From NCBI GenBank assembly GCA_003116975.1, contig BGKB01000038.1, positions 124,001-188,000 of the forward strand: a stretch of 64,000 bases of DNA, read 5' to 3'. Shown here piece by piece: positions 46,601-58,700 of the stretch; positions within the stretch are counted from its first letter, which is position 1; the number at the start of each line of letters is the position of its first letter. The stretch is from Aurantiochytrium sp. KH105. Taxonomy: Eukaryota > Sar > Bigyra > Thraustochytrida > Thraustochytriidae. Position numbers and translations under genes: made by a program. Under the pieces are notes generated by a model that had not been told where the DNA came from, ran no database searches, and worked only from the letters and a program-made list of their open reading frames with translations.

Positions 46601-49600
46601 AAGCCTTCCTCCGCGCCGCAGGTCCTGCGCCCGGTCGACTCAACCGCTTCGAGCGCGCAGATAGTCTGCTCGCGGCACGTTAGGTTGGCAGCGTTGTCCG
46701 TGAAGATCGCGCTTGCAATGTTGGCAACGGAGCCTGCGCCAATGAACGCCGCGCCGCCTTGGGTCGAGGCGGCGTTGTTATCGAAGAGAGCACCGGCTGC
46801 ACTAACTTGTGCGCCGAGCTCGAGCTCCAACGCGCCGCCCGAAGTCTTGGCGGCGTTGTCCTGGAAGGTCACATCGACGAAATAAAGAGACACGGAGCCA
46901 CTCGCCAAAATAGCGCCTCCTGCAGCATGAGTTGCAGTGTTGCCCAGAAAGAGAACGTTGTCAAAGGAAAACTGCGAGACGTCTTCGCAGTCATCCAAAT
47001 GGACAGCGCCGCCCTTTTGCGCGCTGTTTTCCTCAAAGATTACGTCTGTGAAACACACGTTGCCCTCCGAACACGTCGAATTCGCGGCGAGTAGCGATGG
47101 GAAGGCGCCTACAGCGTGAAAGGCGGCTCCGGTGTTGGCCGTGTTACCCCTGATAACGCCTCCCCGCCAGACTGCAGGAAGGGTGCTGTTTTGCTTGAAC
47201 TCGATTGCCCCGCCTCCGATTTCTGCGCTGTTCTCGATAAAATCTGTGTCCAGGATTCGTGTAATCTCGCCGCCGGCCTCCACGCTGATGGCCCCTCCTG
47301 CTGCCGTAGACCAGCAGCCTTGAAAAAGAGACGATGAGATTGTCTCGATTTTGCCATAGAGCAGAACTGCGCCAGCGGGGACACCCTGGAAGCCATCTGC
47401 ATAGGTGTCTGTAAAGGTACATCTTTCGATGAGCCCGATTTCACCTTGCAAGGTGACACCAAGAGCACCACCAACATTTGCTACGAGCTTGTCGAACGTG
47501 CAATCAAGGATTTCATCCACGCGGCCATCAACAGTAATGGCACCTCCATTGTTATTTCCAGTTGTGCCGGTAAAGGTGCAATTTCTGATTGAACCAACGT
47601 GACCCAGAACGAGAAAGAGGCCTCCAAAACGCCCGCTACTTTTGCCATCACGCGCGGAGATATGAAAGCCATCAAAAGTCCAGAGGGTGGCCTCGGGGTC
47701 AACGCGAAGAAACGAAGTGGCGTTGCCCACGACAACGCTCATGCCTGGCGCCGCCACGATGGAAATGTTAGTGTTTGAGCGGATGACGAGGTCATCAGAA
47801 TCAGAGCGCATGTCGAGTTCCGTTGCGCTCACGACAATCTCTCCGTGGACAAACGACTCGTCTTCGAGATGACCTCGCAAGGTCTTGAGGCTATCTGCAG
47901 TCCTGCTCTCCCAAGGTGGAAGAACACTGGAGTCAGAATCTTCAAACTCTGTGTCGGCAGGGGTAACCCATGCTTGTAGGGCGAGTGGAATGGCCCCCTT
48001 GTCGGACCCAGGCAGGCCGCGCAAGGACGTGACCATGAAAACACAGACTGAATCTGCCTGGACCTGAACGTCCGTGTAGTTGGAAGCCAAACATGCTCGC
48101 CGCGGAAAAGAACCCGGGTTGGCTTCATGCAAATCTTCTTCTTCGCGAAGGGCAACGTAGTTGAAAGGACAGCTGTCCTGGTACGCTTCGGTGGTTTCGA
48201 GATCCAAGAGGACCTCAAGATTCATGTGAATGACTGTATCTTCATTCGCGTCAGGGGCCACGAGTACGAGGCAGCGCGTCAGCTTCTGGACCATGCCAAC
48301 AATATAGTGCGAGAAGTCTATGACGCTTCCATTGCGAGGCAGCTCGATTTCAAGACACGTGAAGTCGGCATCGCGTTCTCTGAATTCAATATCGACCATG
48401 TCCGTTTCGTTGAATGCAGTCACATTGTACAATGCATCGCTGGTCGTCTCAAACGCAGAAAAGGTGGTCTCTGCTTCGTCGAATAGAGCGATGACGTAGC
48501 TGCCTTCAGGCGTCGTGTCGACGCCCACGACCGCCTTTTTTCGTTCTTCGCGCTCAATGTAGTAAGCTGGGCTCCACGTCACACCGTCGTCCACAGACAC
48601 TTGAAAAACGAGATTGCTCTTGGATGTTGACCTGACAATTGGCGAGTAAAAGATGGCCCAGTGTTTGGGCTTGTTCGGGTCGGACACCAGCACGGGCTTG
48701 GCATTCTTGAAGTCGTAGTAAGCAAATGCGAGCGGATTGATGTAGCTCGTACTTGTGACACGAAGGTCATCGTTGGAGTCCGGCAGCACCCGCGCTGAAG
48801 CGATGCCCGTGCCACGATCGGTCCAGACTGCAAGCCATAAGTCGCCGTCCGTTTTACTCGGTGCGATCATGACGTCGGACTGCCGCGAGTCGGCGTTGGT
48901 CATCCGTACGCGACTCTTCCAGGTACATTCACTGGTCGAAGTTTCGGCGAGCATGATGTCTGAGACCTGACCAATGATCTGCGCGGTTGCAATGGTAACT
49001 ACGCGACCAGACACGGGGTTGATGGAGATGACGGGATCACGGTCTTGGAAAATGTCGGTTTCTTCGTCGGGGAAGACGGTTTCTACGACTGTGATATCAT
49101 CCTGGGTCAGAGGATCCCCCTCGCTTCTGCCGGCCAATGTAAAGGAGACCGACACGAGGTCCTTGTCATTGCCCAGATTAATGTCTGCAACTGCTTGGGG
49201 GTCTTCCGATTCCCAAACAAGCACGACCCGGCCTTCGACGTCAGCGGCGACTGCTGGGTTTCGGTCGGTGCGCGAGTCCGTGTTTCCAGTATAATTTACT
49301 GGTATGCCGATCCCTTCTGCCTCGCCAATCCAGAGTCCTCCGGCGAGCGCCTTTTCCTTGGGAATGAAGGCAGCGCGGATACTGTCAATGATGGTGCTGG
49401 AGTCGGTCGTGTTCTGCCGCTCTCGCCAGCTCATGACCCAGCCAGAGCTGTTGCCATACACGGAGACGGAGGGAATTATCTGAACGCGAAAATCCAGGTT
49501 TGGCGTGCGGGGATCCTTTTGTGCCTGCACTGTTGCGTCGTACAAGGCGGGAACGGCCGGGTCCCATGTCATGTTGCCAGCCTTGCGGATCGCGTACCAG

Positions 49601-49872
49601 AGGGTACGGTCTCCATCGAGTAAGGTTTTCTTGCCAATGCCGTTGACGGCATCATCGAGCGCTTCGTAGTCGGTGACGTTGTCCATTTGGCTGATGACAA
49701 CGAGACAGTCATTCTCGTCGTCGCAAGCGATGGCAGGTCTGAACCTGTTCTTGTAGGAGAAGGCCCGGCTCAGGACGATGGCGTCGCCAAAGCCGCCAGC
49801 GACAGCGAGGGATTCGTGGGCCAGGAACGAGAGCACGACGGCCGCGATTGCGAGTGCGACGTGGTAGGCCAT
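43621..49872 (-). CDS. Giant cell-surface membrane protein: sialidase-like propeller, beta-helix, Cys-rich stalk, about eight TMs (copy 1)
   Basis: A single frame of 2083 residues. Residues 1-24 form a signal peptide (MAYHVALAIAAVVLSFLA). Residues 27-450 are a beta-propeller-like region with an exact Asp box SVDDGVTW near 424, as in sialidases. About 690-1150 is a right-handed parallel beta-helix with recurrent GGAI and NSA...GGA turns as in Pmp-type/pectin-lyase-like proteins. Next come an EGF-like CSCAGAF segment, a fibronectin III-like domain (VDYFIVYR), and a TNFR/ephrin-receptor-like cysteine stalk (CEPCDRGTYVQDSTEGCIPC; GHTGPYCAVCKSGY). From about 1540 to 1930 there are some eight hydrophobic segments, including FPSVNTTIVQTFVCDSFEDG and LLRKYLLTSVVMLVADG. 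An acidic cytosolic tail ends SLALQ. N-glycosylation sequons are frequent. Its tandem paralogue is at 52778-58915. Ligand and function are unknown. Confidence 0.85.
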   Translation of the reverse strand: MAYHVALAIAAVVLSFLAHESLAVAGGFGDAIVLSRAFSYKNRFRPAIACDDENDCLVVISQMDNVTDYEALDDAVNGIGKKTLLDGDRTLWYAIRKAGNMTWDPAVPALYDATVQAQKDPRTPNLDFRVQIIPSVSVYGNSSGWVMSWRERQNTTDSSTIIDSIRAAFIPKEKALAGGLWIGEAEGIGIPVNYTGNTDSRTDRNPAVAADVEGRVVLVWESEDPQAVADINLGNDKDLVSVSFTLAGRSEGDPLTQDDITVVETVFPDEETDIFQDRDPVISINPVSGRVVTIATAQIIGQVSDIMLAETSTSECTWKSRVRMTNADSRQSDVMIAPSKTDGDLWLAVWTDRGTGIASARVLPDSNDDLRVTSTSYINPLAFAYYDFKNAKPVLVSDPNKPKHWAIFYSPIVRSTSKSNLVFQVSVDDGVTWSPAYYIEREERKKAVVGVDTTPEGSYVIALFDEAETTFSAFETTSDALYNVTAFNETDMVDIEFRERDADFTCLEIELPRNGSVIDFSHYIVGMVQKLTRCLVLVAPDANEDTVIHMNLEVLLDLETTEAYQDSCPFNYVALREEEDLHEANPGSFPRRACLASNYTDVQVQADSVCVFMVTSLRGLPGSDKGAIPLALQAWVTPADTEFEDSDSSVLPPWESRTADSLKTLRGHLEDESFVHGEIVVSATELDMRSDSDDLVIRSNTNISIVAAPGMSVVVGNATSFLRVDPEATLWTFDGFHISARDGKSSGRFGGLFLVLGHVGSIRNCTFTGTTGNNNGGAITVDGRVDEILDCTFDKLVANVGGALGVTLQGEIGLIERCTFTDTYADGFQGVPAGAVLLYGKIETISSSLFQGCWSTAAGGAISVEAGGEITRILDTDFIENSAEIGGGAIEFKQNSTLPAVWRGGVIRGNTANTGAAFHAVGAFPSLLAANSTCSEGNVCFTDVIFEENSAQKGGAVHLDDCEDVSQFSFDNVLFLGNTATHAAGGAILASGSVSLYFVDVTFQDNAAKTSGGALELELGAQVSAAGALFDNNAASTQGGAAFIGAGSVANIASAIFTDNAANLTCREQTICALEAVESTGRRTCGAEEGFQCVLSETPQDYSTIGCTKGVGGSLYLAAGVTAHIHNCSFSAGTPLPNIDPNATYVGESGDTTSYSDGAGRFVYSESRFRLSESTFGGDRSGFAPSTAVIGCPNTCSSTGTCTASSASAPSVSCSCAGAFEGDDGYEEGGCTQLRVRSVRATSTPQVSASSGVDNSNWIASDGFVTISWEWERTEDNLPRDVDYFIVYRTANRSTTLSSSDGWSSCATPKIAAEIVAPCVKVTDISAESLTMGLTLGVSSFFRVVAHVNGQDSADSDAMSSAAIICEEGSSQTPAAADGVFTCEPCDRGTYVQDSTEGCIPCPNELQTTVGVATSIDDCVAPAGFYLEEDEEGNVDVLQCATGVNCSVAGGTLEALELEPGFWRPSLLAETVFECPNMASCIGGTGTFSSESKLRRELSLWSETRYCREGHTGPYCAVCKSGYSKDSNGLCSICTAEKIGREKGLLAGVTLLIGILWPIIIIASYYSALVRTPRRRRGANANQQAPTGFFQKLRLKMRVIFRHSHGTMKKLRGPINITIGLIQVATGFQRVFGPTYNWWSNWDIVTSAFAWANVDSSGVPSVTGCVIEDNHQNRLLFSTILPAGMLLILATLFLVTRCLFARTAEARNDLSSSTWRTAAFLLFLVFPSVNTTIVQTFVCDSFEDGSRTLRFDYATDCDDMGWIWQYAVAMSILYVLAPVALFAALIAKSSKPSVEGASFLHELYYDEEKHGQRQKNRLRRYFEVFELLRKYLLTSVVMLVADGTLAQLAFAFMITFLATISQTMLRPYVRMQDNILATIVHSQLFFVLCAFLMTPVVDDIDALEIAVICVLLVAPVTAAFFIYLRLSESSTIPVRCQSGSTDDASAQDGKAVMGQERESRLGSDSGQTDSLEYDEPAFQAKAKSDGDSSRCSQPEGETTDVPYAEAPTARTIRSHDVSFEITPTAERASTCRDADREGDLEGQVLEERQVPDSNDIGDVLRASSTDQERGNFSESKDGSLALQ

Positions 49873-51493
49873 CGTGATTCTTTTCTCGGGATCTAAAGCT
49901 CAAGCGAGAAGCGCAGCAAGCAATCGAGGTTTGCTCCCGTTGCGATGGGCTTGGCCCGGCGACTTGCACTCGATTGTGCAGACTCAGCGATCCAGACCAC
50001 AGACCCTTCTTCTTCCTTGCTCCCCGGACTTGGCGCTTCTTGGTTCTGTCGACTCAGTAGGCAAACACTTTCTCGTCTTTCCTACGAGGGCGGGCACCTC
50101 GAGCTTGCTTGCTTGTTTGTCTCAAGTCTCCAAGCGGGTCGGTGATGAGATGAGCTCTTGGACTGCCCTTACGGGCTTTTCGCTTGGTTTTGCTTGGCCT
50201 GGCCTGGTTTTGTTTGCCTCGGCCCTTTCGCACACACACGCACAGCCAGCCAGCCAGCCTGCCTGCCTGCCGGCCCAAGGCTGCGCGCGCGCGCGCGCTC
50301 GGCCTGCGTCCGCGTCCGCGCCGCGCGCACTTCGCGGCCGCGCCAACGAGCTTTGCTCTTCTGAGCCGCCGCCGCCGCCGCCGCTGCTGTCGCGCGCCGC
50401 TCAAATCAGCCGCTGCTGCACGTGCCTGCCTGTGTCCCGTCACGCCGCCGCCGCAATTACCGCGCCGCGCTCGCGGTCGCGGCCGCGCGGGCCCGGCGGA
50501 AGCAGCGCCGAGCCAAGCCGAGCCGAGCCGAGCCGAGCCAGGCCAAGCCAAGCGGGTCTGCCGCCGCGGCGCCGCGCCCGGCCGCCTCGCGCAGGCAGGC
50601 AGGCAGGGAAGGAAGGCAGTTGGCGCGTCGTCGCGCCCGGCCCGGCCTGGCTACGACTAGCTTTCCCGGTGGGTGTGGGTCTACCGACCAAGCCTTCTAG
50701 CTCTCCAGCTAGCTTTCTGGGTAGCTAGACAGCCTTCTCTGGGTGGGTGGCAGGGGAGGCACCCTCCCCTCCCTCCCCCACACACGCGCGCGCACGCCCC
50801 GCGGGCGCCCGCAGCGCGGCGGCTGTGTGAGCTGCAGCTCCGCCGCAGCACGCGCCTGCAGCTTTGGGATGAGCAGGCCTAGCTTGCAGGCGGGGGCCCC
50901 GACTTCACTGAGGCTGCGGGGCACTCAGTCGCGGCTGATCTGCTGGGTCCGCACGCGCCGAGGGCACAGCTACGCGCGGTCCCAGCCAGCCCACGCGTGC
51001 GACATGCGGCATGCGGCGAGACTGCGGTAGGCCTGCCATAGACGGAGCGGTGCCGGAGCGCAGGAGGAGAAGGGGGGAGGGTGAATGATGCATAGCCGCT
51101 GCGATTCTGGAAAACAGACCGTCGGTCCGCGCGATCATGACTGATCGGTCGGTCTTGGATTTTGACCATCCTTCGATCGCTTCCCGTCTGTTCGGCGCAT
51201 ACCGAAGCAAACAAGCAGACAAACAAGCAGACAAGCTAGCGAAGGAAGGAAGGAAGGAAGGAAGGAAGTAAGCAAGCCTGTGTCGCTTCCGAGTCCGCGG
51301 CTTATCGATCTGCATCGGTCTCCTTCCTCCCTCGGCTTGCATGCAGAGCAGTGCACGCTCACTCGCTCGCTGCGGTTGCTCCCTCGCGCCAACCTTCACC
51401 TCGCCGCCCTGGCTCTCCTCTCGGTCGCGCCTCGAGCGTCTCCTGCCCGGTCGACAGACAGACAGACAAGCTGGCCACGGTCTCTCCCTCTTT

Positions 51494-51528
<35 letters not shown>

Positions 51529-52777
51529 TGCGGGGCCATCTCCACAGGCTGCAGCTGCATTCATAGGTGTTCACATGAGGCTGCGGAGGATTGATCGAGG
51601 CCGCGCTGCCGCTAAAGCCAGCCCGGATCGACGGTCGCGGCCCCGTGCGCGCGCGGCGCCCGGCCGGGGAACGCGGGAGCGAGGGATGATCGAACGGCTG
51701 AGGTGGCTTGGCCTGGTGGACTGACTGACGTCTTCAAGCAAGTTGCCTTAGCTTGCCTTGCCTTGCCTTGCCTTGCCTTGCAAACGCCTCACGTCTTGCG
51801 AGTCGAGTCCATTCTCTACTTTCCTGTTCTCTCCAGGTCCGTGCGGCGCCGACGGCGTTATGTGAATAGGGCCTCTTAATCAACTGCGAAGCTAGAGCAG
51901 CCGGCAGGGAAAGCTGTGGTGTTTGCTGCGATGAACAAGGATTCATTGTGGAGCTGCAGCAGCCGCAGCTGCAGCTGCAGCAGACAGCCTCATGCCTAGG
52001 CACAGTGGCGGCAGACCGGCCTGGCGGCCATGGCCTCCCAAAGGAGAAAGTGGAGGTGCTCGTATCGTGCGCCCGTGACAACGACCGACAGCGAGTGACG
52101 ACAACCAATCTATGCTGCCACCTGGAATGCAACGAACTGCCAACAGCAAGTAAAATGGTAAAAAAGAACGTGTTCAGCGACCTCTGAAATGGCCTTCATT
52201 CGAAGTGAGATTGAAAAACCTTGCTCTGAACTATTAGTGGTCAGATACGTATCTACGCAATTATGCTCCGAACCTTTGACTAATGGTCAAATACGTATAG
52301 GTGTGAACGAAAGCCGTCTCTTTCACGGATCGACCGTCCGGCTGGCGGCCGAACGAACGACGTGGCTGCCCATTCTTCCGCTGAATCTTCCGCAATTGAG
52401 CGGCCAATCAAATCCTGGCCAGACACTTCGATTAGGTTTGTCTCACAAACAGAGTCTTTAAGAGGCAAGCATGCATGCAAGGGTTCAACGACAGCACGGC
52501 GAAGCGTATATTGTATACGACTGATGTAAACTGGCTTGAGTCATGACAGGCACGGACGGGAAAAGCATCACCGAGAACAGGTCAATCTAACTACGGGTTT
52601 TGGTCTACCGAATAAATTCAGTCAACTCGTCACGCGGAGTCATTCGCGAACCCACCAGGTTTTTTTATAATTAAAATTAAAAAAAATCCTCAGAATCAAT
52701 TCTTACATGTTAGTGTCAAGAAGATGTGATAAAGATCGATCTGCAAGCCCGCCCCTCTCCCGCCTGCCTTCCGCCCG
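49873..52777. other. 2.9-kb spacer between the giant paralogues
   Basis: No supported gene. From 49873 to 51700 it is GC-rich with many short repeats (GCCAGCCA, CCGAG pentamers near 50515-50550, AAGG near 51240-51270, CT near 51490-51520, CCTTG near 51750-51780), likely promoter and leader of copy 1. From about 52180 to 52700 it is AT-richer and holds a duplicated palindrome (52222-52300); a T/A-run near 52660-52690 may belong to the 3' end of copy 2. Confidence 0.55.
52222..52300. promoter_or_regulatory. Duplicated palindromic element TGGTCARATACGTAT
   Basis: Two imperfect direct copies about 43 bases apart share TGCTCYGAAC and TGGTCARATACGTAT. The first copy contains AGATACGTATCT, a perfect 12-base palindrome; the second keeps its ATACGTAT core. 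Such paired palindromes can be binding sites for dimeric regulators. Function is inference. Confidence 0.35.
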
Positions 52778-55700
52778 TTATTGGAGAGTGAGCGAATTTC
52801 GATGCTTGGGGCCGTTCTCGTCCACATCATGATCCGTCGCACCCTCATCCATCATGACGATATCAATTGAAAGTGGAGAACCTAGCTCTGGTCCAGGCGG
52901 AGCGTCCATGGAAGACTCCGAGGAAAGGTCAGCGTCGCAGTCTACAACGAGAGAAGACGCTGACACTGGCTCGGCATCAGCGATCTGCTGCTGCGCAGGC
53001 GGGCCTGCGGATACCCAAGACGCAGGCTCATCTCCTTTTGCCTGAAGAACCATCGACTGCGGCGTGTCTGCCCCTTGGCCCGCCCCTGCTACTTCTCCTA
53101 GTCCCGCATCGGACTGAGGCCCCGAGGAAGAGCTTGCATCTGATGCTCCACCCGCGCTGCCGCTCCGCACGTTTCGCCGGCGTCCACTGCAGATTCGCCG
53201 GAAACCAAAACAAATGGCGAGACAGGGCCCAATCAAGAGGATACAGAGTGTGACACTGCCGAGAGAGTCCGAGTCCTCCGCAATCGAAGCAAAGAGGAGC
53301 ATGCCTAACACGGAAAAGAGCTGGGTGTGAGCCACGGTCGCGAGCAAGTTGTCCTCCCACTTGTCATACGGCCGCATGGAAGTCTGAAGAAGCGTGTAGA
53401 AGAAGGTGATGTAGAGCCCGAAGGCAACCTGTCCCAAGGTCCCGTCCGCAACAAGTAAGACCACTGAAGTGAGAAGATACTTGCGCAATAGCTCAAACAC
53501 CTCGTAGAACTTGCGCAGAATACGAATGGCAGTCCGTTTGTCCGATGCTGATGGGTCTTTGTATAGCTCGTGCAAAAATACTGCGCGCTCCAGCGCCGGT
53601 TTGTGGCTGCCATGAATAAGGACAACGAAGAGCACAATGGGACCGATCACATACAGGAGTGCCATCGCAATCGCATACGTGTGCACCCACCCCAAGTCTT
53701 CGCACTTTGTTGATAGATCAAAGCGCATTGCTCGCGACCCATCCTCGAACGAATCGCACACAAAAGTCTGCATGATCGTCGTGTTCACGGATGGAAACAC
53801 CAGGAAAAGGAGCATTGCGATCACGTACCACGTCGCCGACGAGAGACTGTTACGACGGTCCTCAGTGCGGGCGAAAAACAATCGCGTGATCGCAAACATG
53901 GCTGCAGCGATCATCAGCATAAGCACTGGCACAAGCGTCGCCATGAGTAATTTGCTTGCGTGCGTGTCTGGGATTATGCAACCTGTCACAGTCGGTAGCA
54001 CCGAGGCGTCCAAGGTCACCAAGGACATTGATGTAGGAAGCATGGACCATTCGCCCCACCAATCATACGTAGGGCCAAAGACACGCTGAAAACCCGTCGT
54101 TACCTGAATGAGGCCAATCGTGATCGTGATCGGTCCGCGCGCTTCCCTTACCGTGTCACGGACACGCCGGAGAGAAGCTTTGAGAGACCCGCACGGTCTG
54201 CACCGCCTCCTTCGCTGCGTATCATCTCTCGTGCTCAGGGCCTCGTAAAAGTTTGCCGCGATGAAACAAGGCCACAACAAAAGCACGATAATCGTGACGC
54301 CGGCGAAAATGCCTCTTTCGCGCGTGAGAGTAGCCTCATTGCACTCTTTGCAGGTCTCGGTGCCGTGCTTACTGTAGCCATCCTTGCACACTGCGCAGTA
54401 CGGACCTGTATGTCCTTCCCGGCAATAGATTGGCTCTGGCCATGACGACAACACCCGGGACCTGGAATCAGAAGATACGTTCTTCTTACCCGTACCACCT
54501 CCTCCGATGCAGTATTCCTTTTGGGGGCATTCGAGTACAGTCTCTGCATAGATGGAGGGACGCCAGAAACCAGGGGCGAGCTCGAGCGACTCAAGCGTTT
54601 GTCCCTGATCCCCACACTGGAAGCCCTCTGTGCACGGGATCACTTGCACTTCGCTCGCCCCGCCGTCCTCGTCAGAATCCACTTGCACTTGATAGAAACC
54701 AACCGGAGCCACGCAGTCTGAAATGCTCGTTGCCACATCCAGCGTGGTTTGCAGCTCGTTAGGACACGCAATGCAACCCTTCATACTGTCCTCGACATAC
54801 GATCCACGCGCGCAGCGCTCGCAAGTAAGCATGCCGTCCTCAAGTGTTGGCACCTGCTCCATGCCTTTTTCGCATATGATCGAAGCGGAGCTCATGGCAT
54901 CACTTTGCGCACTATCCTTGCCATCAACATTTGCGATGACTCGGAAAAAGCTTGCTTCTCCAAGCCGGAGACCCATTGAGATTGACCTTGCTTCGGAGTC
55001 TCTGACTTTGACGCAAGAGGCAATTTGGGAGGCTGCCTCGCTTGCGTCGACGCAAGAAGCCCATCCATTCGAAGAGGTCCTGATCGCGGATCGCGTCGAC
55101 GTGCGATAGACGATGAAGTAGTCCACCTCCCCGAATGTCCAGGTCCATGACACGACAGCAAGGCCATCGGGCCCCACTTCTGCTACCGTTGTGCTTTCTG
55201 AGTCTTCACCAAGCAGCAGCAAGGCCGAGGCCGCGGAAACGTGCGTGGCACGCAAACCCTCGCACCCGCCTTCTTCATAACCGTTTTCTCCCTCAAAGGC
55301 GCCCGCGCACGTACACTTCACACTTGGTGAAGGTTGACCTTCGGCTGTGCATGTGCCCGTTGATGCGCACGTTCCCGGACATCCCATGACTGACGTCGAT
55401 GGAGCGAACGAGCCTGCATCTCCGTCAAACTCGCTCTCAGAGAGTCGAAAACGACTCTCTGAATACACGTGACGCCCGGCCTGGTTCTTGAGGAAGAGTT
55501 CCTCTCCACTTGAGTCCGAGTAAGATGCATCGAGGTCCACGTTGGGGATCGGGTTCGCGCCGCTAAATTTGCTTTGATGAATGTGCGCCGTAACACCTGC
55601 CGCAAGGTAGACGCTTCCACCGACGCCCTTGGTGCAGCCCAGAGCATTAGGCGCCACTTCCGTTTCGTTGAGAAAAGCGATCCATCCATCTCTGGACTCG

Positions 55701-58700
55701 CACGGCTGCCTGTCTCCCACAACCTCTTTTAGCTGGCACACCGGGTATTCCCGGCAGGTAAGAAAAGCGGCATTATCCGTGAATTCACACGCTGATGCGG
55801 ACAGATAGCCGCCAGCGCCAACGTAAAGTGCGCCACCTTGCAGGTCGGCAGTGTTGTTCACAAATGTTACGTCGGTAAGATCAGCCTCTGCGCCGGACTC
55901 AAGAGACATCGCACCTCCGTGTTCGGTCACATAATTAAGCTCAAATGTTGACGCGGACAGCTTCAGAACGGTCGCACCAGCGACAATGAGGGCCGCGCCC
56001 GTTCCTTGCGTTGCCAGGTTGCTTGAAAATGCAATGTCCGAAAGCGCAAAAGCAGCGAGCTGAGGGTTTTCCTCAAAATACAGCGCTCCGCCAATTGTAC
56101 CTTCGTTGGCTGAGACGCTGAGATCTTGCATGCACGCTTCTCCGGCCGTGCAAGTTTCGTCGTCTACAAGCGGCGCAAGTACGCCCTTGGCAAACACGGC
56201 GGCTCCGCCAGAAGCAGTATTTCCGCGCAGAGTGCCACCTCGCCAAAGTGTTGGAAAGTGGCTCGAAATCCCAAAATGCAATGCGCCCCCGTACAGTCCT
56301 GCATAATTTCCGATAAAGTCCGTTTCGAGTATGCGGTTGATTGAGCCTGTCAAATCAACGGCGATCGCACCACCAACACCATTGGAGCGGTTCTCCTCAA
56401 AGAGTGAGGCCTGAATCGTTCCAATATGCCCAGACACAGCAATCGCACCAGCCATGCCTGTCTTCATGTCTCTTTGCCGGTTTCCGGAAAACGTACAGCC
56501 ATAAATGAGCGTAATGATTCCTTGAGTTGAGATGGAGATAGCCCCACCTTCCGTTGCATGCATCTGATCAAAAGTGGTGTTGACAATGGCGTCTACTTGT
56601 CCATCAAGAAGAATGGCTCCTCCAACCCGCTGGCCAAGACTGCCATAGGCTTTAGACTTTGAAAATACGCAAGATTCAATCTTGCCCACGCGCCCTTGCA
56701 CAAGCATAAGACCTCCGTCGCGCGGCGGAATGGTGACGTTGGAGTTCGTGATGTTGCTGCCGGGAATTTCAATGTCGAGCTTGTTCCGTGAGAATTCGAT
56801 TCCTTGCAGCCGCCAAAGCACTGCGCCAGGTTTGACGTGCAGGATATCGTCGCCTTGAATGTAGACGCTAAGACCATCCTGAGCCACAAGGGAGATGTTT
56901 ACACCCCGTCGAATGACAAGCTCGGACGCTATCTCCATATATGCTGTCGTGACGACAATCTCGCCATGAACAAAAGTGCTGTCTTCGAGGTGGGCGCGAA
57001 GCTCCGAATATGAGCCCGCCGTTCGATGCTCAAATTCGATGACTTGATCGCCTTGGTCTGGCACGTCTTCCCGCGTTGGCGATGCCCATGCCTCAATTGA
57101 AAGTGGCAAAGCGGCTCGATTTTCACCGGGAAGGCCGCGATCATCGGATGCGGCGAGAATGAAGACTGAAGCAGCCTCGACGTTCACGTTGTCATACCGT
57201 CTTGCAGCGCAAGCTCGTCGTGGCATGCTCCCTACCTGGGCTAGGCCAAAGTCGCCAGAGGTGAGTCTTGCCTCCTCGCGAATGCCAACATAGTTGAAGG
57301 GGCACAGCTCCAGGTATTCGGCGACGAGATCGAGATCAAAGAGAACCTCGAGATTCATGTGGATCACCGCATCAGAAGGCGCATCTGGAACGACAATTTG
57401 CAGACAGCGGATTACTTTGGGCGCCAGGCCCCGTATGTATTCCCCCAACTGCAAGTGATTCCCGTTGCGAGGCAGCTCTACGATAAAACACGCGGCATCT
57501 GAGTCGTTCTCTCTAAAGTCCAAATCAGGGACGGTCTGGTTTTCGGTGAAGTTCTCAATTGCGTAAAGCTCATCGCTGCTCGTTTTTGCAAACGTGACAT
57601 TATCGACGCCGTTAGAGACAAAAAAGTATTCCCCTCCAAGGGTTGCAACTGGGATAAAACGATCGTAGTTGTCACTGGGCTCATCAGTCAAATAGTAAGC
57701 CCTTGACCAACTCTCTCCATCGTCTGTACTGACGCGAAATACAAGGTGGTAAATTCTCTCCACTGACACCCTGAAGCGGTAAAAGACGGCCCAGTGCTGG
57801 GGCTTGTTTGGGTCTGCAACAAGGACGACTTGCTCATCACCTTGGGTATTCGGAAAGCCAAGCGGGGCGATGAAGCCAAGCGAGTCTACCTTGAGATATC
57901 CCTGCTCATTGGGCGCGATGCGGGCGGAGCGGATGCCGACGGCTCGGTGCTCCCAAGCGGCAAGCCAGTAGTCATCGTGCGGGCTCGGGGCGATGGTAAT
58001 ATCGGCATCTTTGGCGTCGAGATTTGTGACGCGAACACGGTCTTTCCAGCCGCAGACATCCACCTTGGTCTCGCCAAACATGATGTCAGCCTGGCCTCCT
58101 CCGTTCGTGGCCGTCGCAGCGACGACCATGCGCTGGCTTTGTGGACTGCTGAGGAGGACAGGATTTCGATCTTGAAAGATGTCGTCTTCGATGCCGGAGA
58201 AGACACTGGTGACCATTGTGACATCGCTTGCGGTGATGGGCCCGCCGCCAACTCGAATGGGGAATGAGACGGAGATGAGATCTTTGTCGTTGCCGATATT
58301 GACGTCGTCTCCAAGAGCGAAACTATACTGAGCCTGCCACACAACGACGACATTGCTGTTTTTGTCAGCGGCGATAGTGGGCAGACGATTATTATTTTTG
58401 CCCTTGACTTCGCTCACAGATACGCGCTGTCCGATGCCCTTTTCGGCCCCCATCCACATGTCGCCATTAACAGCGTCAGCTTTGGTGATATAGGCAACCC
58501 TGATGCTGTATAGATTGGCATCGTTCTTATTGCGATACGCCAAGACCCAACCCTTGTTTTCGCCGTACACGGCCACTTGGACCTGTTGCTGTTTGGTGCT
58601 GGTTGTGTCATTGAATACAAGTGTCCCATTATCTGTAGGCCAATCGCTGCCGTTCGGGCGCATTTTGTAGTACAGGTCGTTCCCCCCTCGGGAGAACGCA

